A stretch of DNA of 64,000 nucleotides, taken from assembly GCA_035610365.1 (NCBI GenBank), contig CM069432.1:25544354-25608353 (forward strand). The letters are read 5' to 3'. Numbering within the stretch: position 1 is the first letter of the stretch; every line of letters begins with the position of its first letter. This document shows positions 46,089 to 58,195 of this stretch, in pieces. The translations under genes were made by a program, and so were the position numbers. The notes below the pieces were generated by a model. It was not told the origin of the DNA. It saw only the letters and a program-made list of their open reading frames with translations, and did no database searches. The stretch is from Aquatica leii. Its lineage: Eukaryota; Arthropoda; Insecta; Coleoptera; Lampyridae.

Positions 46089-46291
46089 ATGGCAACAATA
46101 AAGAAAAGATTACCTATTTGGAAGTAGTATGACATTGATAAACATAACAATAAGTTCTTTGTGTGTTTGTTGTGCAACAATAAAATTTCACGCGGTGGTG
46201 AAAACAAAAAGACAAACACATCTGCGATTACGAACCATTTTAGAAACAAACATCCTGAACAGTATTCTACTGTTAATACAGTCCCCTCCAC
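46089..46291 (+). pseudogene. hAT transposase N-terminus: BED-type zinc finger
   Basis: From ATG 46089 (MATIKKRLPIWK) the frame passes one TAG and continues NNKFFVCLLCNNKISRGG with TNTSAITNHFRNKHPEQY, a BED finger of pattern CX2C...HX4H that binds transposon ends in ZBED-type hATs. The frame runs into the solo LTR at 46296. Deleting the LTR and one copy of its 4-bp duplication brings it into the same frame as the transposase core downstream. Confidence 0.75.
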
Positions 46292-46295
46292 ATCT

Positions 46296-47524
46296 TGTTA
46301 CGGGCAAAATTTTAATAACGTAATACCCTGTATATTGAATTAAAATTAGATTCCCGTTTTGACGCCCTCTGCCGATCTTTCTGGTTACTGGCATTTTGCG
46401 GTCAAGTCATGAAGCTGTCAACTACCTAAAATGGCCTGTTTCGTTTAAATTGGAAATGAAATTATAAATTTATTACGTATTTAAAGTAATTTTTTCGTTA
46501 CCGGGTAAGCTATTTACATCCGTTTTGTTAGGATTCTTTTGTAATTTTTTTCTTAACTTGATAGCCGTTCCGCCACGCTTTGGCCACATGTTTTGATTTA
46601 ATTAATTAAGAACAATGAAGAATGAATATCGATAAATAATTAAAGGCCTATTATCGACACCGAAAACGAATGTTACTTCTTAGACGTCCGTCGATTGCGA
46701 TACTCACCTCTTAATAATTCTTATATCTAATTTCTTTTATTAACAATTTTGTAGACTTCGACTTTCGTGAGTCATTGCGTTGGCACGATTTGCTATTCAT
46801 AACTATTTCAAGCTACTCAACGAAAAAAACGTTTTCTTCGGGGAAGTGCTGGATTGTGGATAAGTTTTCTTTTTAATTATTATGACGCTGTCAAAGAAGG
46901 TCATTCACCAAATTTAACTTGTTCAACATACGCAATTGCAATAGTTTTAATACCATTTAGGTATTGTCAATATCTAATTCTCTGATATTGCATGCTTTGA
47001 ACCTTCGTTATTTAATAGGAAATTTTCTTCGCTTATCGACACCCGAGGTGTAACTTATGTATTGTGGGTTGCTGACCCTTGCTTCATGTATGTATTTAGA
47101 ATGTACCACAAAAATTTCTGAATTATTATTACTAATACTCTACGTTACTGAATTATATATGTTAATACTCTACATTGTTGAATTATATTTGTTAATCTTC
47201 TACGTTATTGAATTATAGTTAATAATATTCTACGTTACTAAATTATAGTTGTTAATACTCCACATCATTAAATTAAAGTTGTAATACCTGTCTTATCTTT
47301 TAAAATCTTTATCTTTTCTTTTTTGATTGGTTACACGAACACCAGAGCAACAAGGATTACGAACCTGGAATTCTCTGCAGGCTGAAACGTTCAGTCCTGA
47401 TCGAGATAGAAGCTTTACTTATAAAAGATCTGGCGCCCTTTAACTTTTATTTAGTTGAACCTTTCCTATCTCCGACTGTGTGAGTTGGCCGTGCAAAGTT
47501 CGTAAGACCTATAAGCTTGTACCA
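46296..47524 (+). mobile_element. Solo LTR, family 2, copy 1 (1229 bp)
   Basis: Begins TGTTACGGGCAAAATTTT and ends AAGCTTGTACCA, flanked on both sides by ATCT (46292-46295 and 47525-47528), a 4-bp target duplication. The insertion interrupts a hAT gene. A second copy at 52845-54001 shares both ends and many internal blocks (ccctctgccgatctt, gatagccgttcc, gtgagtcattg, acaaggattacgaacct). No internal retrotransposon genes flank it, hence solo. A 4-bp duplication fits Ty3/gypsy-type integration. Confidence 0.8.
47137..47290. repeat. Minisatellite inside the solo LTR, five ~30-bp units
   Basis: Units of the form gttaatactctacgttactgaattata recur about five times with small changes. The sister LTR at 53725-53765 has essentially one unit, so the array expanded in this copy or lineage. 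Confidence 0.75.
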
Positions 47525-47527
47525 ATC

Positions 47528-49017
47528 TGTAAGTTAACATACTAGTGTAAATTTGAATGCTAGTAGAAAACACTTAACTATTTTGGAAACAACCTAAAGG
47601 AAACTTTTGTGAGACGTGAACGATCCTAAATCAAAATCCTATCATTACTTGACTGCTGAAATGATTGCTATAGATAATGAACCTTTATCAATTGTCGAGC
47701 GTGTTGGCTTCAATAGACTTATAAATAAGACGGTGCCACAATACAAAATTCCTAGTCGCAATTATAGTAATAAAAAAATTATTCCTGATACATATGACGG
47801 AATACATTCAAAAATTAAATCCAATATCTTATAATCTGCATCAGTATCTGTGACGACTGACATATAAACCTGTCTACACAACAGTGTTAGTTTTCTAAGT
47901 TTCACTGCACATTGGTTATCTCCAGAATTTACTTTTGAACATGGTGTTTTGGCAATGAAACCATTTGGTGGGTTACATACCGGTGAAAATATTGCAAAGA
48001 AGCTAAGTGCCATTGCAGACTTATGGAACATTCCTCAAAAAAAGATTCATTTGGTTGTACACGACAGAATTAATTCTACAAGGTGTTTCATTTATTCTTT
48101 TCAACTAGCTGTCAATGAATCATTAAAGTTTTAACCAGAAGTTATAGGGACGGTAATTGCTGCAAGGCGGATTGTAACCCACTTTAATCATTCTGTTATT
48201 GCACAAGAAAAACTTGAAGCAATCCGTCAAAAAATTAACTTGCCAGATCGCCAACTTGTACAAGAAGTAGGCACACATTGGAATTTTACTTATTAATTGA
48301 TGGAATGACTTTTAAAACAGAAACGAGCTGTATTCTTGTATGTTACCGACCATGATATTCCTTAAACTATTCAAAAAGGTAACCAAAAATTACCAGCTCT
48401 GATCTTTCATGTATTTCTGAAGTAATACCACATGTCACATTGATTAAATACCTAGGAAAAGAAAAGGATGCAGTAGGAACACCTAACTTATTGAATATGA
48501 GATTGTCACTAAGAACAACGTTTTGACTTTGAAGAGAATGACAAATACTTGGTTGCAACTTTTCTAGACCCGAGACTTAAGACCAGTTTTTTTTGGATTA
48601 GCTCAAGCCGAAAGAGCGAGAAAACAAATTCTATTACAAGCCTTAAAAATGAGCCGTAATTTTTAATGTGAATATGAATCACCTGATGATATTAATGATT
48701 ATTCTCTATCTGCCGAGAAGACAAACACAAATAAGCATAGTGACCATGTGTCCACTGTCACAGTGGAAAAATACAGTATTTAGGACTGCTTTGACAAAGT
48801 TGTAAAAGGAACAAAATAATCTCATGGCATGGGGAAAAGAAGACATTTAAAAGTGGTGGTCAACTAACGTCAAAGAATACCCAATTCTATCAAAATCAGT
48901 GAAGGTATATCTTTCATCTCTTAGCAGCAGCGTCTACAGTGAGAGACTATTCTCAGAAGCCGAACTTGTGTACGAAGCAAAACGCAACCGTTTACTGCTA
49001 GAACACGTTTAAAAGCT
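47528..49017 (+). pseudogene. hAT transposase core and C-terminus
   Basis: NDPKSKSYHYLTAEMIAIDN and LSIVERVGFNRLI (47616-47720) correspond to the conserved start of the hAT core; FGGLHTGENIAKKLSAIADL and IHLVVHDRINSTR follow (47960-48085). Later fragments include TFLDPRLKTSFF (about 48565) and a C-terminal dimerisation motif SVYSERLFSEAE with RNRLLLEHV (about 48925-49010). Stops, including several in the linker 47525-47610, show a dead copy. The order of domains is otherwise complete. Confidence 0.8.
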
Positions 49018-49257
49018 TGTTTTTATTTATCACAATTTGTCATTAGTAAAATATATATAAACACATTAATTTGTATAGTTCTGTAAACCATTATAACTTG
49101 TAATAATACAAAGATTTGTAGTCTTAAAACTGCTTTATTACATAAATACGTATCCGGTATCTAGCCGCATAATAGCCAGTATCCGACCAGATACCGGATA
49201 CTAAAAAACTTGACCGGATAGGCCGGATACCGGATCGTAACCGGATATTTGTTCCAC

Positions 49258-49560
49258 CTGGCTATAGACAACAGCGATTCGCAAGTGTTGTACCCTTGAC
49301 CAATGACATTGTTTGGACTATATAGACAAAAGTCTTCATATTCACTATCCGTACCTGGGTAGAATGGTTTAATGAAACTTGGAACCGGCCGCAAAAAGTA
49401 CGAATGCTCGAAAATAGTTTGACTCACTCGTTGACGCTGTGTAAACAATTCTGTGCTTTCTAGATGAACATTGGACACGCTGTGCCTTCAAAGCATTTAT
49501 GAACAACTATAACGGTTTGCTGATGTTCGATTAAAGACATCTAAACAACATGTGGACATG
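49258..49560 (-). other. Unassigned sequence with a minus open frame
   Basis: The part of the minus frame above the hAT terminus (49478 to about 49260) reads MSNVHLESTELFTQRQRVSQ and FIKPFYPGTDSEYEDF. I recognise no domain. The remainder of that frame is hAT terminal repeat, so the frame as a whole is a chance fusion. Confidence 0.3.
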
Positions 49561-50870
49561 AAACCAAAGTCGTGAAAGACAACATGGATATTAATAAACT
49601 GCGCGCATGATTTACTGAACACTTTCTGAGCACAGAATTCATTGGTCATGGCAAAGTGAACTGTCACTTCGCACGAGAGATACGCATAACATGCATGAAG
49701 ACAGTAGTGTGGAGAAATTTTGAAGAATTGAAATTTAAACGGAAGACTAAGGTCGTGACTTTCGCTTCCGTTTCCTGATCGTTGAGAATTGCTGGTAAAA
49801 AATTCACTATCGATCTTCTCATTCTCTTTCAGCGTGTCTGCGTTCCCAAAAAATCTGAAAATTTGAAAAAACTGTTTAAGTTTTAACTCGCACCTTTCCG
49901 TATATCAATCTTCACTGAGGAGAGAAGGAAGCAAAGTCTGCAATGGCAACAGGAAATGTAACGTGATTGATAGAGCATAACTGTTACATAAACAAGTGTG
50001 GAACAACCACATTTGAGATGCTGTGCTCTACGTACATCAACTACGCGCAGAGACAATTTGGGAGCAATGTGATTGCTGTATTTGATGGATATCCCACTAA
50101 CGCCAGCTATGAAAGCACCAAAACCGCAAAACAAACTCGCCGTTTTACAATCAGCAACCAAAGCCGTGTTCTCCTCATCTCTATAGTAACCATATCGCAA
50201 GAAAAGTTTTTAACAAACGATCACTATCAGAGCGCATTCATTTCGATGTTGATGACACAAATGGCGGATGCTAGTATTGAAGTGAAGCAGGCATATGATG
50301 ACGCCAACATGATGATCGTCAACACCGCCGTATCCAAGGCCAGCGAATTTGACAAAGTCGTCATTACTGCTAAAGATATAGACATAGTTCTGTTGACAGC
50401 ATTATGTACGTCTACAAAGAACATCTACCTTCAGAAAAATGAAAGAGGCAGTGGTTCCAGTGTCCTTTACTCGCTAAGTTTCTGCTCCTTTCCTCCAAGG
50501 ACATACTTTTTTCGGCGCCGTAAATCGTTGTGATACTACGTTAGCACCGTATGGATTAGAGAAGAAGAAAATTTGCAGCACTAACATAAAGAATACCTCC
50601 TTATCTGCAGCAGTGGTTCTGTTTCTCACACCAAACGCTACGGTTCAGCAGATCAGCGACGCTAAAGAAAAGTTCCGGGTAGCAGTTTGTGGAACCAGCA
50701 TAGACAATGACAACCTCGATGAGTTACGGTACCGATTATTCACACGATCAGTGACAAATATCGATTCGAAAAGTAACTAAAATCAATACCAACATACTGT
50801 GAAGTGGGATTGGGTGCGAGAAGTATAAATGGGGTTGCCCAAAGTTGGTAATTGTAACAGAAACAGGAAT
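49560..50870 (+). pseudogene. Relic of an uncharacterised PIN-like protein family
   Basis: Decayed upstream frames give LKFKRKTKVVTFASVS (about 49730) and KFTIDLLILFQRVCVP (about 49800). The best open stretch, 49967-50533, holds AQRQFGSNVIAVFDGYP, IEVKQAYDDANMMIVNTAV and KVVITAKDIDIVLLTAL, a pattern of spaced acidic residues (FDGYP, DDAN, DIDIV) like PIN/FEN-type nucleases. After a frameshift NRCDTTLAPYGLEKKK follows. From memory this family is common, uncharacterised and repeat-like in arthropods. A second fragment lies inverted at 45.3 kb, supporting multi-copy nature. Confidence 0.55.
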
Positions 50871-50929
50871 TTTATATTGTCAACCATTTCTTCAACAACG
50901 CCTTTGTTGTATTTAAAAAATAATAAAAG

Positions 50930-51000
50930 GTTTTGTTGTAAAACAGAACATTCATCGTAACATTGTGTCCTTTGTTGTAAAACAAAGCATTGTGATTATA
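50930..51000. repeat. Short repeats of tttgttgtaaaaca
   Basis: Two near copies, one forming the small palindrome ctttgtt-gta-aaacaaag, follow the PIN-like relic. Possibly the tail of that element. Confidence 0.4.
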
Positions 51001-51205
51001 TCATGAAATCGAAAAGCATGGATTCTGTATGTAGATCATAAAGATCGAAATTTATTTTACGTAATATAAATAATATAATATAAAAGTTTAATAATCAAAA
51101 TTGTTTAAATAGTTTTGTTTTGTGTAGTAAAATAGTAACGATATTATTGTTGGTATCAGTTATAATATTATAAATCAAAGCTTGCAATGTACAACTTAAC
51201 TGTGT

Positions 51206-51526
51206 ATGATTGTGGATAAAATATTGGACAATGTTTTGTATGTAATAAGAGCGAAGGAAACAGAGGAGTTAGGCAAATTTTTACTTGCGTATATAAATTC
51301 ATTAAAAAAAGTGTTAGTTACTATTCCGAAAAATGCACAAGACAAAACAAAAATAAATTTGTGCACTGCAATATACTGCAGACACCAAATATTCCAGTTT
51401 TTTACTCATAATTTCTTTGTGACCAGCTATTTTGAAAACGATTCTATAATTGAAAAGCAGAAGAAAAAGGTGTTAAAAAATTATTTCATTTATGTGCTTG
51501 CACAGATGGTTTCTATTGTAAAATAA
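51206..51526 (+). CDS. Unrecognised 106-codon open frame
   Basis: Reads MIVDKILDNVLYVIRAKETE and ends IYVLAQMVSIVK. Composition (K, N, I, F) is partly what AT-rich random sequence gives, but it is longer than most background frames here. No domain, signal peptide or partner gene is seen. A chance frame is quite possible. Confidence 0.25.
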   Translation: MIVDKILDNVLYVIRAKETEELGKFLLAYINSLKKVLVTIPKNAQDKTKINLCTAIYCRHQIFQFFTHNFFVTSYFENDSIIEKQKKKVLKNYFIYVLAQMVSIVK

Positions 51527-52844
51527 CTAAGTAACTCTTTAAACGTCATTAAATTAAAATATTTACGTTTCATAGATTTGAACAAATTGGAAAACGAAAT
51601 GAGGAAGAATAGAAGCAATTTTGCTTAATAAGAGTCAAAAAGTATGAACCGTTTAAAATAAATTAGAAAACTAACTATAATAAAGAAGAGCACGAAGTAA
51701 TAAGCATAGAGCTGGAAATAAAATAGATTAATATACCTCAAAAATTGCACCAAATTTACAAAAAAAAGGAAATAAAAATGTTCAATAACACAATTTTTCT
51801 TTCTGGATACTTCTAGCTTTAAAAATTTATTATTAGAATATTAGGTATATACCCGACACAAAAGTGAGAAATACAGATATTCACAAAAAATTAAAAATTC
51901 ACAAAATTCAACAAATCCATTGAATAAAAAACAGTTTTTTTAATGTTAACAATTTTTTGAATGCGTGAAACGCTTTTTGACACCACAATGCGGAACGACC
52001 AAACGCGCGAAAACGATTACATCAAAATCGGTGTTTACAAAAATTTGGAATTACTAAAATTTGCACACCGTTGTGTTTCTATGTTGAGGCTAATTTAATT
52101 TTATTTAAAAACTATAATTTAAGCTAACTAAAGTTTTTAAAAAACATGTTTACGTAATCTACCAATTGTAAACGTTACTTTTATTTATGACAACAAATTG
52201 CCAGAACTATTAATAAACATGTCATTTCTTTTTAGAATAACCGTTTATTTAATTTTTTGCTACGTAAAACCTGTAAATAGCAATAACTTAAGTATCCATT
52301 AGTTAAGCTAAGTAGCTATATGTTTAGATCTTCAAATAAAACTAAAATTTGAGACAATAAACTAATACTTCATACTACTAAATTTTTTTTGAGAATCTAG
52401 TTTACATTCTAACTACGGTTTTTGCTTTTAATTTACCAATAAATTTTTATTGAAATTGTAATTGTTTACTTTGCAATTTATTTTGTGATTATTTTTATTA
52501 TAATTAGTGCTTTCTGATATGGTTTCCGAACATCCAGTTTTGTGTTTATAACCACACGCGTCTCTTTTCTGTACTATTATCTCTTAGTTTTAAAACTAAG
52601 CATTAGACGTTTTTATTAAGATATTAAAAACATCAAATATTATAGATGATACCAGATCTTATATTGCTACTTTATGAATATCTGTATAATCTTATTGATA
52701 CGACATAGTTAAAAATCTATTTGGAGTTTATATTTTTTGTGCTTTTATTCTCTTTAGGAATTCTGATTCATTCAGAGTTAGTAAAATTTAAAATACTGTC
52801 AAACAATTGTTACATGTCGTTATTTTTGTACTTATCGAAATTTT
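51527..52844. other. Non-coding AT-rich spacer
   Basis: No frame, repeat or motif could be supported. Confidence 0.5.
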
Positions 52845-54001
52845 TGTTACGTGCAAAATTTTTCTAACGTAATACCCTCTGCCGATCTTTTCTTGTGACT
52901 GTCATTTTACGACGAAATCGTTAAGCTGTCAACTGCATAAAATGGCCTGTGCCGCTTAAAGAAAATTTCGAATAACATCCTCAATAATGAAAATCAAATT
53001 ATAATTTCATTCCGCTTGTAAAATAATTTAGTCGTCACAAGGTAAGATAGTTACTTCCGTTTTATTAGAATTCTTTTGTAATTTCTTCTTAATTTGATAG
53101 CCGTTCCACCACGTTTTGCTCCACATGTTTCTATTCAATAAAGAATAATGAGGAATTAATATCAACAAATACCTTCATGGGACGAGTATAACTCTATATA
53201 TAAGGCTTACGGTTAAAACTAAAAAAAACCGAAGACAAGGTCATTTTCTTCGAGATCCTACTCATGCAGCAAACACCTGCGAAACCAACTTTCATTGAAT
53301 GTGTACAACAGCATTCGACAATCGAGTTATGTTATGTGTACTTTCTTTTAGCAATAATTTAAATTTCTGTAGATCTTGAGTTCGTGAGTCATTGTGTTGA
53401 CACGATTTGCTACTCAAATTTATTTCAGGCTCACTTGCCGGGGAAAACGTTTTCTTCGACCAAATAGCTACTAGATTGTGGGTAAGATTATTTAATTATT
53501 TTATCGCTGTCGGAATAGTCACTCACAGAACTTTGGCTAGTGTTAATTCCGTAATTACTATCATTGTTTTAATACCATTAATTATTTTGTGTGTATCGCA
53601 TGCTGTGTACAAACAATATTCACTACGCAATTTTCTTCGCTGTTTGCTTCGACTTAACCTACATATGTATTGTGTGTTGCCGATACTGCTGACATTTATG
53701 CACTGAGAATTAGATATACTTGTGTTGATCATCTACGTTACTAAATTAAAGTTTTTAATACCTGTTAATCTTTCTCTTATGGTAACATACCTTTCTCTTT
53801 TATTGTGGTTACCCGAACATCAGAGTAACAAGGATTACGAACCTAAAAATTAGTTACAAGTTTGGACCGTCTGTCGTGATCGAGGCAGAAGTGTTAATTA
53901 GGATTGATCTGGCGGCCTTAAGTATAATTTCCTTGAACCTCCCCTATCTCCAACTGCGTGAGTTGGCCGTGCAAGGTTCGTAAGACCTAAAGCTTGTAAC
54001 A
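52845..54001 (+). mobile_element. Solo LTR, family 2, copy 2 (1157 bp)
   Basis: Starts TGTTACGTGCAAAATTTT and ends AAGCTTGTAACA, a perfect TGTTAC/GTAACA terminal pair. Flanks are tttt (52841-52844) and tctt (54002-54005), a possible 4-bp duplication with one change. A TATATATAAGG promoter-like box lies at 53195-53205. It lacks the minisatellite of copy 1. Confidence 0.75.
53195..53205 (+). promoter_or_regulatory. Candidate TATA box of the LTR promoter
   Basis: TATATATAAGG sits about 350 bp into the LTR, a reasonable place for the U3 promoter. The equivalent position of copy 1 is diverged. Confidence 0.4.
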
Positions 54002-57000
54002 TCTTAACGCGATACAGCAAAAAACCGCCATTTTTTCTATCTCTAAATACACGACGTTTCTTTGACTTTTTTTCCGAGTCTTGTGGGGCTCCCACTCTGC
54101 CTTTATACACGGCTGTCTCAAGGCTATATAACTTGTAGAGTCTACCTCATTTTATGAAATCAGAAGTGACTCTCATTTTTTTAAAATCTTAGTGTATAAC
54201 TCGTTAACGGTCGGTACTTCTGTAATTTTATATACATTACTTATCATAGCGTATACTTTTTTGTAATTATATTTAATTCTCTAATTAAGCATGCCGCCTT
54301 GCGCGTACTACTTTTTAGTATTGTATAATTTTGCTTTTATTTAATTTGTTTAATTTTAATTACCAACAGTTAGCTTTTAGTCGAAAACTTCAAATGATCT
54401 TTAATTTTATGTATTGTCGTTGTGTACGTTGGCGTGACGTCCGTCAAGTTTCTTCGATTATTTGCACGCATTCAAAGCCAAAGGCGCATAACATAATCTT
54501 CATACGTAAACTTACTTACCACGCATACTTTCGTTCTTAAATCAAACGTTGCTACTTGTGACGAAGAGTTGTTGGTTGGCTAAGTTTTTGTGCTATTTTT
54601 TTGCAATTTATTATTATAATTGTCGATTGTAGACTCGTTTTGCGATTGCATAGTAATCAAAGTAGTTGGATCGAATACTATTTACATTTTATTAGAATCA
54701 ATGTTAGCATTGAATATAATTAGTTTTACACAGGGTAGACTGTGATATTTGTCAACGAATCTATAAATAATTTTTATTTCATTATTATTGTTCTACCTCT
54801 TTCTCTTTTTTAGAACCCGTGTTTTGCAAATTGTTTCTTTAAGTAATTGACAGATTTAAACGAGGTCTGTACAAGATGATTTTTACTCGTTTTGGCACCG
54901 TTTTACTTTATTGAAGGATTAGCACACCGAGACTTGCGACCCGCCTGCCGAATTATACTGAGCTAGTCGCCTGCATTTAAAATCAGAAAAAATTCACGTA
55001 ACCATTAAATTTCCTGTAAAATTATTAGAAAATTGCTTGATTCAAAAACTTGCAGGGATCGTTTTTTAACCTCCTTAATTTTAAAGTTTTTAGTTTCTGT
55101 TTATTTTCAAGACAAATGTATGCTACATGTTTTATAGTCATAGAAATATTATTTTTTATTACAAAAAAGAATGGTAAACATCCCTATTTTTAAATGGTAC
55201 TTTCTAATTACTGAATATGAATTACTGAAATGTTATTGTTTTATTGTAATGTTAAGTAGTTGCATTGGTGTTTCCTAGTTTCTCAATAAACAAAATTCCG
55301 ATTACAAAAATTAAAATTTTATTGCAGAATAAAACGATTTAATTTAAAGAGTGTACCTACTAATTTTAATGCAATTATTTTTTATTAGTTTTAGTTTAAT
55401 CCGAACAAGAAATTAGTATATTAATTAACAAACATTGGTAATCCAAACTTTCAAACACACTTAAGATTGTAATATTAAATTTCAACGTACTGAATAGTAT
55501 ACATACTAAGCTTTTATGAAAATGGCATTTCCTGTTTAATAATCTAAAATGAAAAGCAGAAAGGATTACGTTTGTAATAAATTAAAACATAGAAAGTCGG
55601 CAGACTACACAATGTAAAGAACACTTTCTGAAAGATTTTAAGTTGTCAATAAATTTTCTTAATGTAAATAGATTTAGTATGTTAGACTCGATTTATAATT
55701 TCTAAGTAAAATTTATTTTATCTTATTTTTAGTTGGAAAAAAAAATGCTAGTATCCAAAGTTAAAAAATTTAAATATAAAATGTAGGGAAAACTAAAGCA
55801 AGAAGCATTTAGATTCCTGTGAGCTTACATACAAAAATATGTAAATCAAAGTCGGGAATAAATAAAATACGTATCCAATATACATAATTCTTTTAAATTT
55901 AATATGTTAACAAACCTGTCGTTTCTTGTGATGTTTCTTATTTGACACGTACTCACCTGAAACAAAAATAATATTTAATAAATTATTTATAACAAAGTGT
56001 TACAATTAGTATTTACAAAGGTTTTATCTACGTCACCATTGCAGTTAACGTTGATTTTTAATTAGTAATTAATTATTTATTATGAAGTCATCTATCCCGT
56101 GGCAATAAAATTATTTTATTGCATATATAAAACTGAGGATTATTGCGTTATGATATGAGCAAAAAAACATTATTAATTTTGTTTAGAAGTAAACAATCCA
56201 AAATTGTTAATACAAAATTCACAAAAATCAATTGATAATTAAGCTAGAACTTATAAATTTTGATACCAATTAAATTTTTAACGCGTTTATCTTTCGGATC
56301 ATTAATTTCACACAATTTTCGTTGTTAATTTTAATCTAAACTGTCATTATTTTCAATTTAAAATTAATTAGGTCACTTTAAAGTAAGTTTACAAAAAATT
56401 TTTATTGTTAATATAAAGTAGAAATTGGCAAAGCGTAAGAGCACAGAATAACCGATTTTTCCACTGCTAAAGCACACCTTGCAACCATGGTAACCACAGA
56501 TGTAAGTGACCTGTAAATTTGCTTATTCAGATGCACTTAATAACTGAACTTAATAAAAAGATATTGTAAAAAATTAATTAAATTAACGTACCAGAAATTA
56601 CAACAAAAATTAATATAAATAACCCAATTCTGAATACTCTGCATAAGCTTTCGTTTTCGATATTTCACAAGCTTTTATCTGCAACTATTAATTAAAACAT
56701 AAATAACATGACAAAGCAGTTTAATTGGTAAGTATGTTTTGAAATTTACAAAATTGTTTTTCACTGTACCGCTAATTAAATTTGTGTACTAAAACAAATA
56801 TTGAAATACTTTCAACTAATTTAACGTAAATAAATGTGTTTAAAAAACTTTTACGATCTATGTTTTACTCGCTTAATTTAAATTAAATAATTTTGTGTAT
56901 GTTTACATTATCATGCACGTAAAATATTTATTATAAAATGTGTGTTATAAACTACATGTTTTTTTATGACAGTAACAATTAAAAAATTCTGAGCTTTATA

Positions 57001-57550
57001 AAAATGTGTTACCCATTTATTGTAAATAATTAAACATTTTAAATAATAGTAATATATATATATAACAAAAAGTAATATACCTATAGTGAAAATATTTAAA
57101 TAAAAATATCACAATTTGTTTTATAATAGAAAGTAAACATGAGCGCAAAAATATTTTACAAGTATTTATACTGAAAATCTAGAAAATGCACAAAAGCAAT
57201 AGCAAAAGATGGAGTCTGAAAGTTTAAGTACAAATGGTTTACAAATGTCATCAATTTTTTTTTATTTGTCACTTAGTATATTTCGCATCTTTTACTTTAA
57301 ATTCACTTGGCAGCGTTAGAGTAACGTAGCAATTTGCTTTTCCTTCAGATTCACGCTTTTGACATTTTACACGCAAACAAAATGAACACATGTAACTTAA
57401 TGCGCATCGGAGCTTTTTAAATCAACGGTCATCAAATCGATTTATATTAAAATTCAAATGCAAAATTAACTGATGCTTATGGAAAAAACTGCTGGAATAT
57501 GCTGCACCTTTTTGATGTTTTTTTTGTTTGTAGCATTAATGGTACCACGC
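54002..57550. other. Long AT-rich stretch with nothing supported
   Basis: No coding relic or repeat family recognised over 3.5 kb. A small perfect hairpin (gcaataaaat / attttattgc) lies at 56102-56122. Confidence 0.5.
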
Positions 57551-57812
57551 TGTTAGTAATACTTATTTCACCTAGTGCATTAGACACGTTACTAACAATA
57601 TTATTGTTGTGTATTAGTCTTCGTTATTGAAGTTATATTTTTCTGTTTGAATCGTTTTCTCGCATTTATCTGGCAAGATTGTTCTATTAACAAATAATCG
57701 GATATGGTACATTTATAAATTTACTAATAAAACTTCTATCTAGACCTATGGCTACTCATCGACAAAGTGAGTTAGCCCAGGTAGGGTCCACACTATCTAG
57801 AAGCTTGTAACA
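57551..57812 (+). repeat. Possible diverged, short family-2 LTR end
   Basis: The end AAGCTTGTAACA (57801-57812) and the preceding gtgagttagccc...agg.tc...cta match the terminal 70 bp of the family-2 LTRs only loosely; attagtcttcgttattga resembles their minisatellite unit. TGTTAGTAA at 57551 is a possible start, but no target duplication is seen. Confidence 0.35.
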
Positions 57813-57889
57813 ATCATTAACTAAAATTTAATTCATACAAGAAACTGAATTATCCATTCCTGATGCTGCTGGTGGTGTACAACGTAGTA

Positions 57890-58195
57890 TTGCTACAATT
57901 TCTTTATGCTGGAAAAGATAGTCGCTGTATAATGAGGAACAAACACGTTTACTACTTGGTTGTTTCAAATACACTACTAATCTTGAAGAACGTGCTGTTG
58001 TTGGTTTCATATTTTCAGCAACTAGAAAATTCCATTTTTCAGCAAGATAATGCACGGTCACATATCTTAGGGTTACTACATAAGTTCTGGAAAATGCTAA
58101 TGTTGATTGTCTTTCATGGTCTTTTCGTTTGCCAAACTTATCACCAATTAAACACATGTAAGATATATGATAGGATGCATGATCAATAATTTACA
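57890..58195 (+). pseudogene. Tc1-type transposase fragment
   Basis: IFQQDNARSHILGLLHKF (about 58035-58088) is the second catalytic region of Tc1 transposases (FQQDNARPH). After a frameshift NVDCLSWSF and LSPIKHM-DI (about 58100-58165) match the downstream W-PARSPDLNPIEHxWD block. The N-terminal domain and terminal repeats are not recognisable. Confidence 0.7.

Larger units (their letters stand above)
45910..49257 (+). mobile_element. hAT element with BED finger, carrying a solo LTR
   Basis: Left subterminal sequence (45917-46000) is rich in nccgaatatccgg-like motifs and right subterminal sequence (49150-49257) in ccggata motifs. The right end complement starts CAGGTGGAACAAATATCCGG and the left end holds CATTTGG..GAATACCAAATATCCG, a plausible hAT terminal repeat pair. 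An 8-bp target duplication is not clear. Inside are a BED-type finger, a transposase core and a C-terminal dimerisation domain, interrupted by a 1.23-kb LTR. Confidence 0.75.

Noticed and set aside
47430-47437. TGGCGCCC as a primer binding site ending the LTR at about 47429
   Set aside because: The 4-bp ATCT duplications and the TGTTAC/GTACCA ends place the LTR boundary about 90 bp further right, and copy 2 has a changed motif (TGGCGGCC).
49161-49478. 105-codon minus frame as one protein
   Set aside because: Its C-terminal third is the hAT terminal repeat region, so it is not a single coding unit.
53898-54110. 70-codon basic minus frame (KKSKKRRVFRDRK) as a small gene
   Set aside because: It straddles the end of the solo LTR at 54001, so the frame is a chance fusion of LTR and flank.
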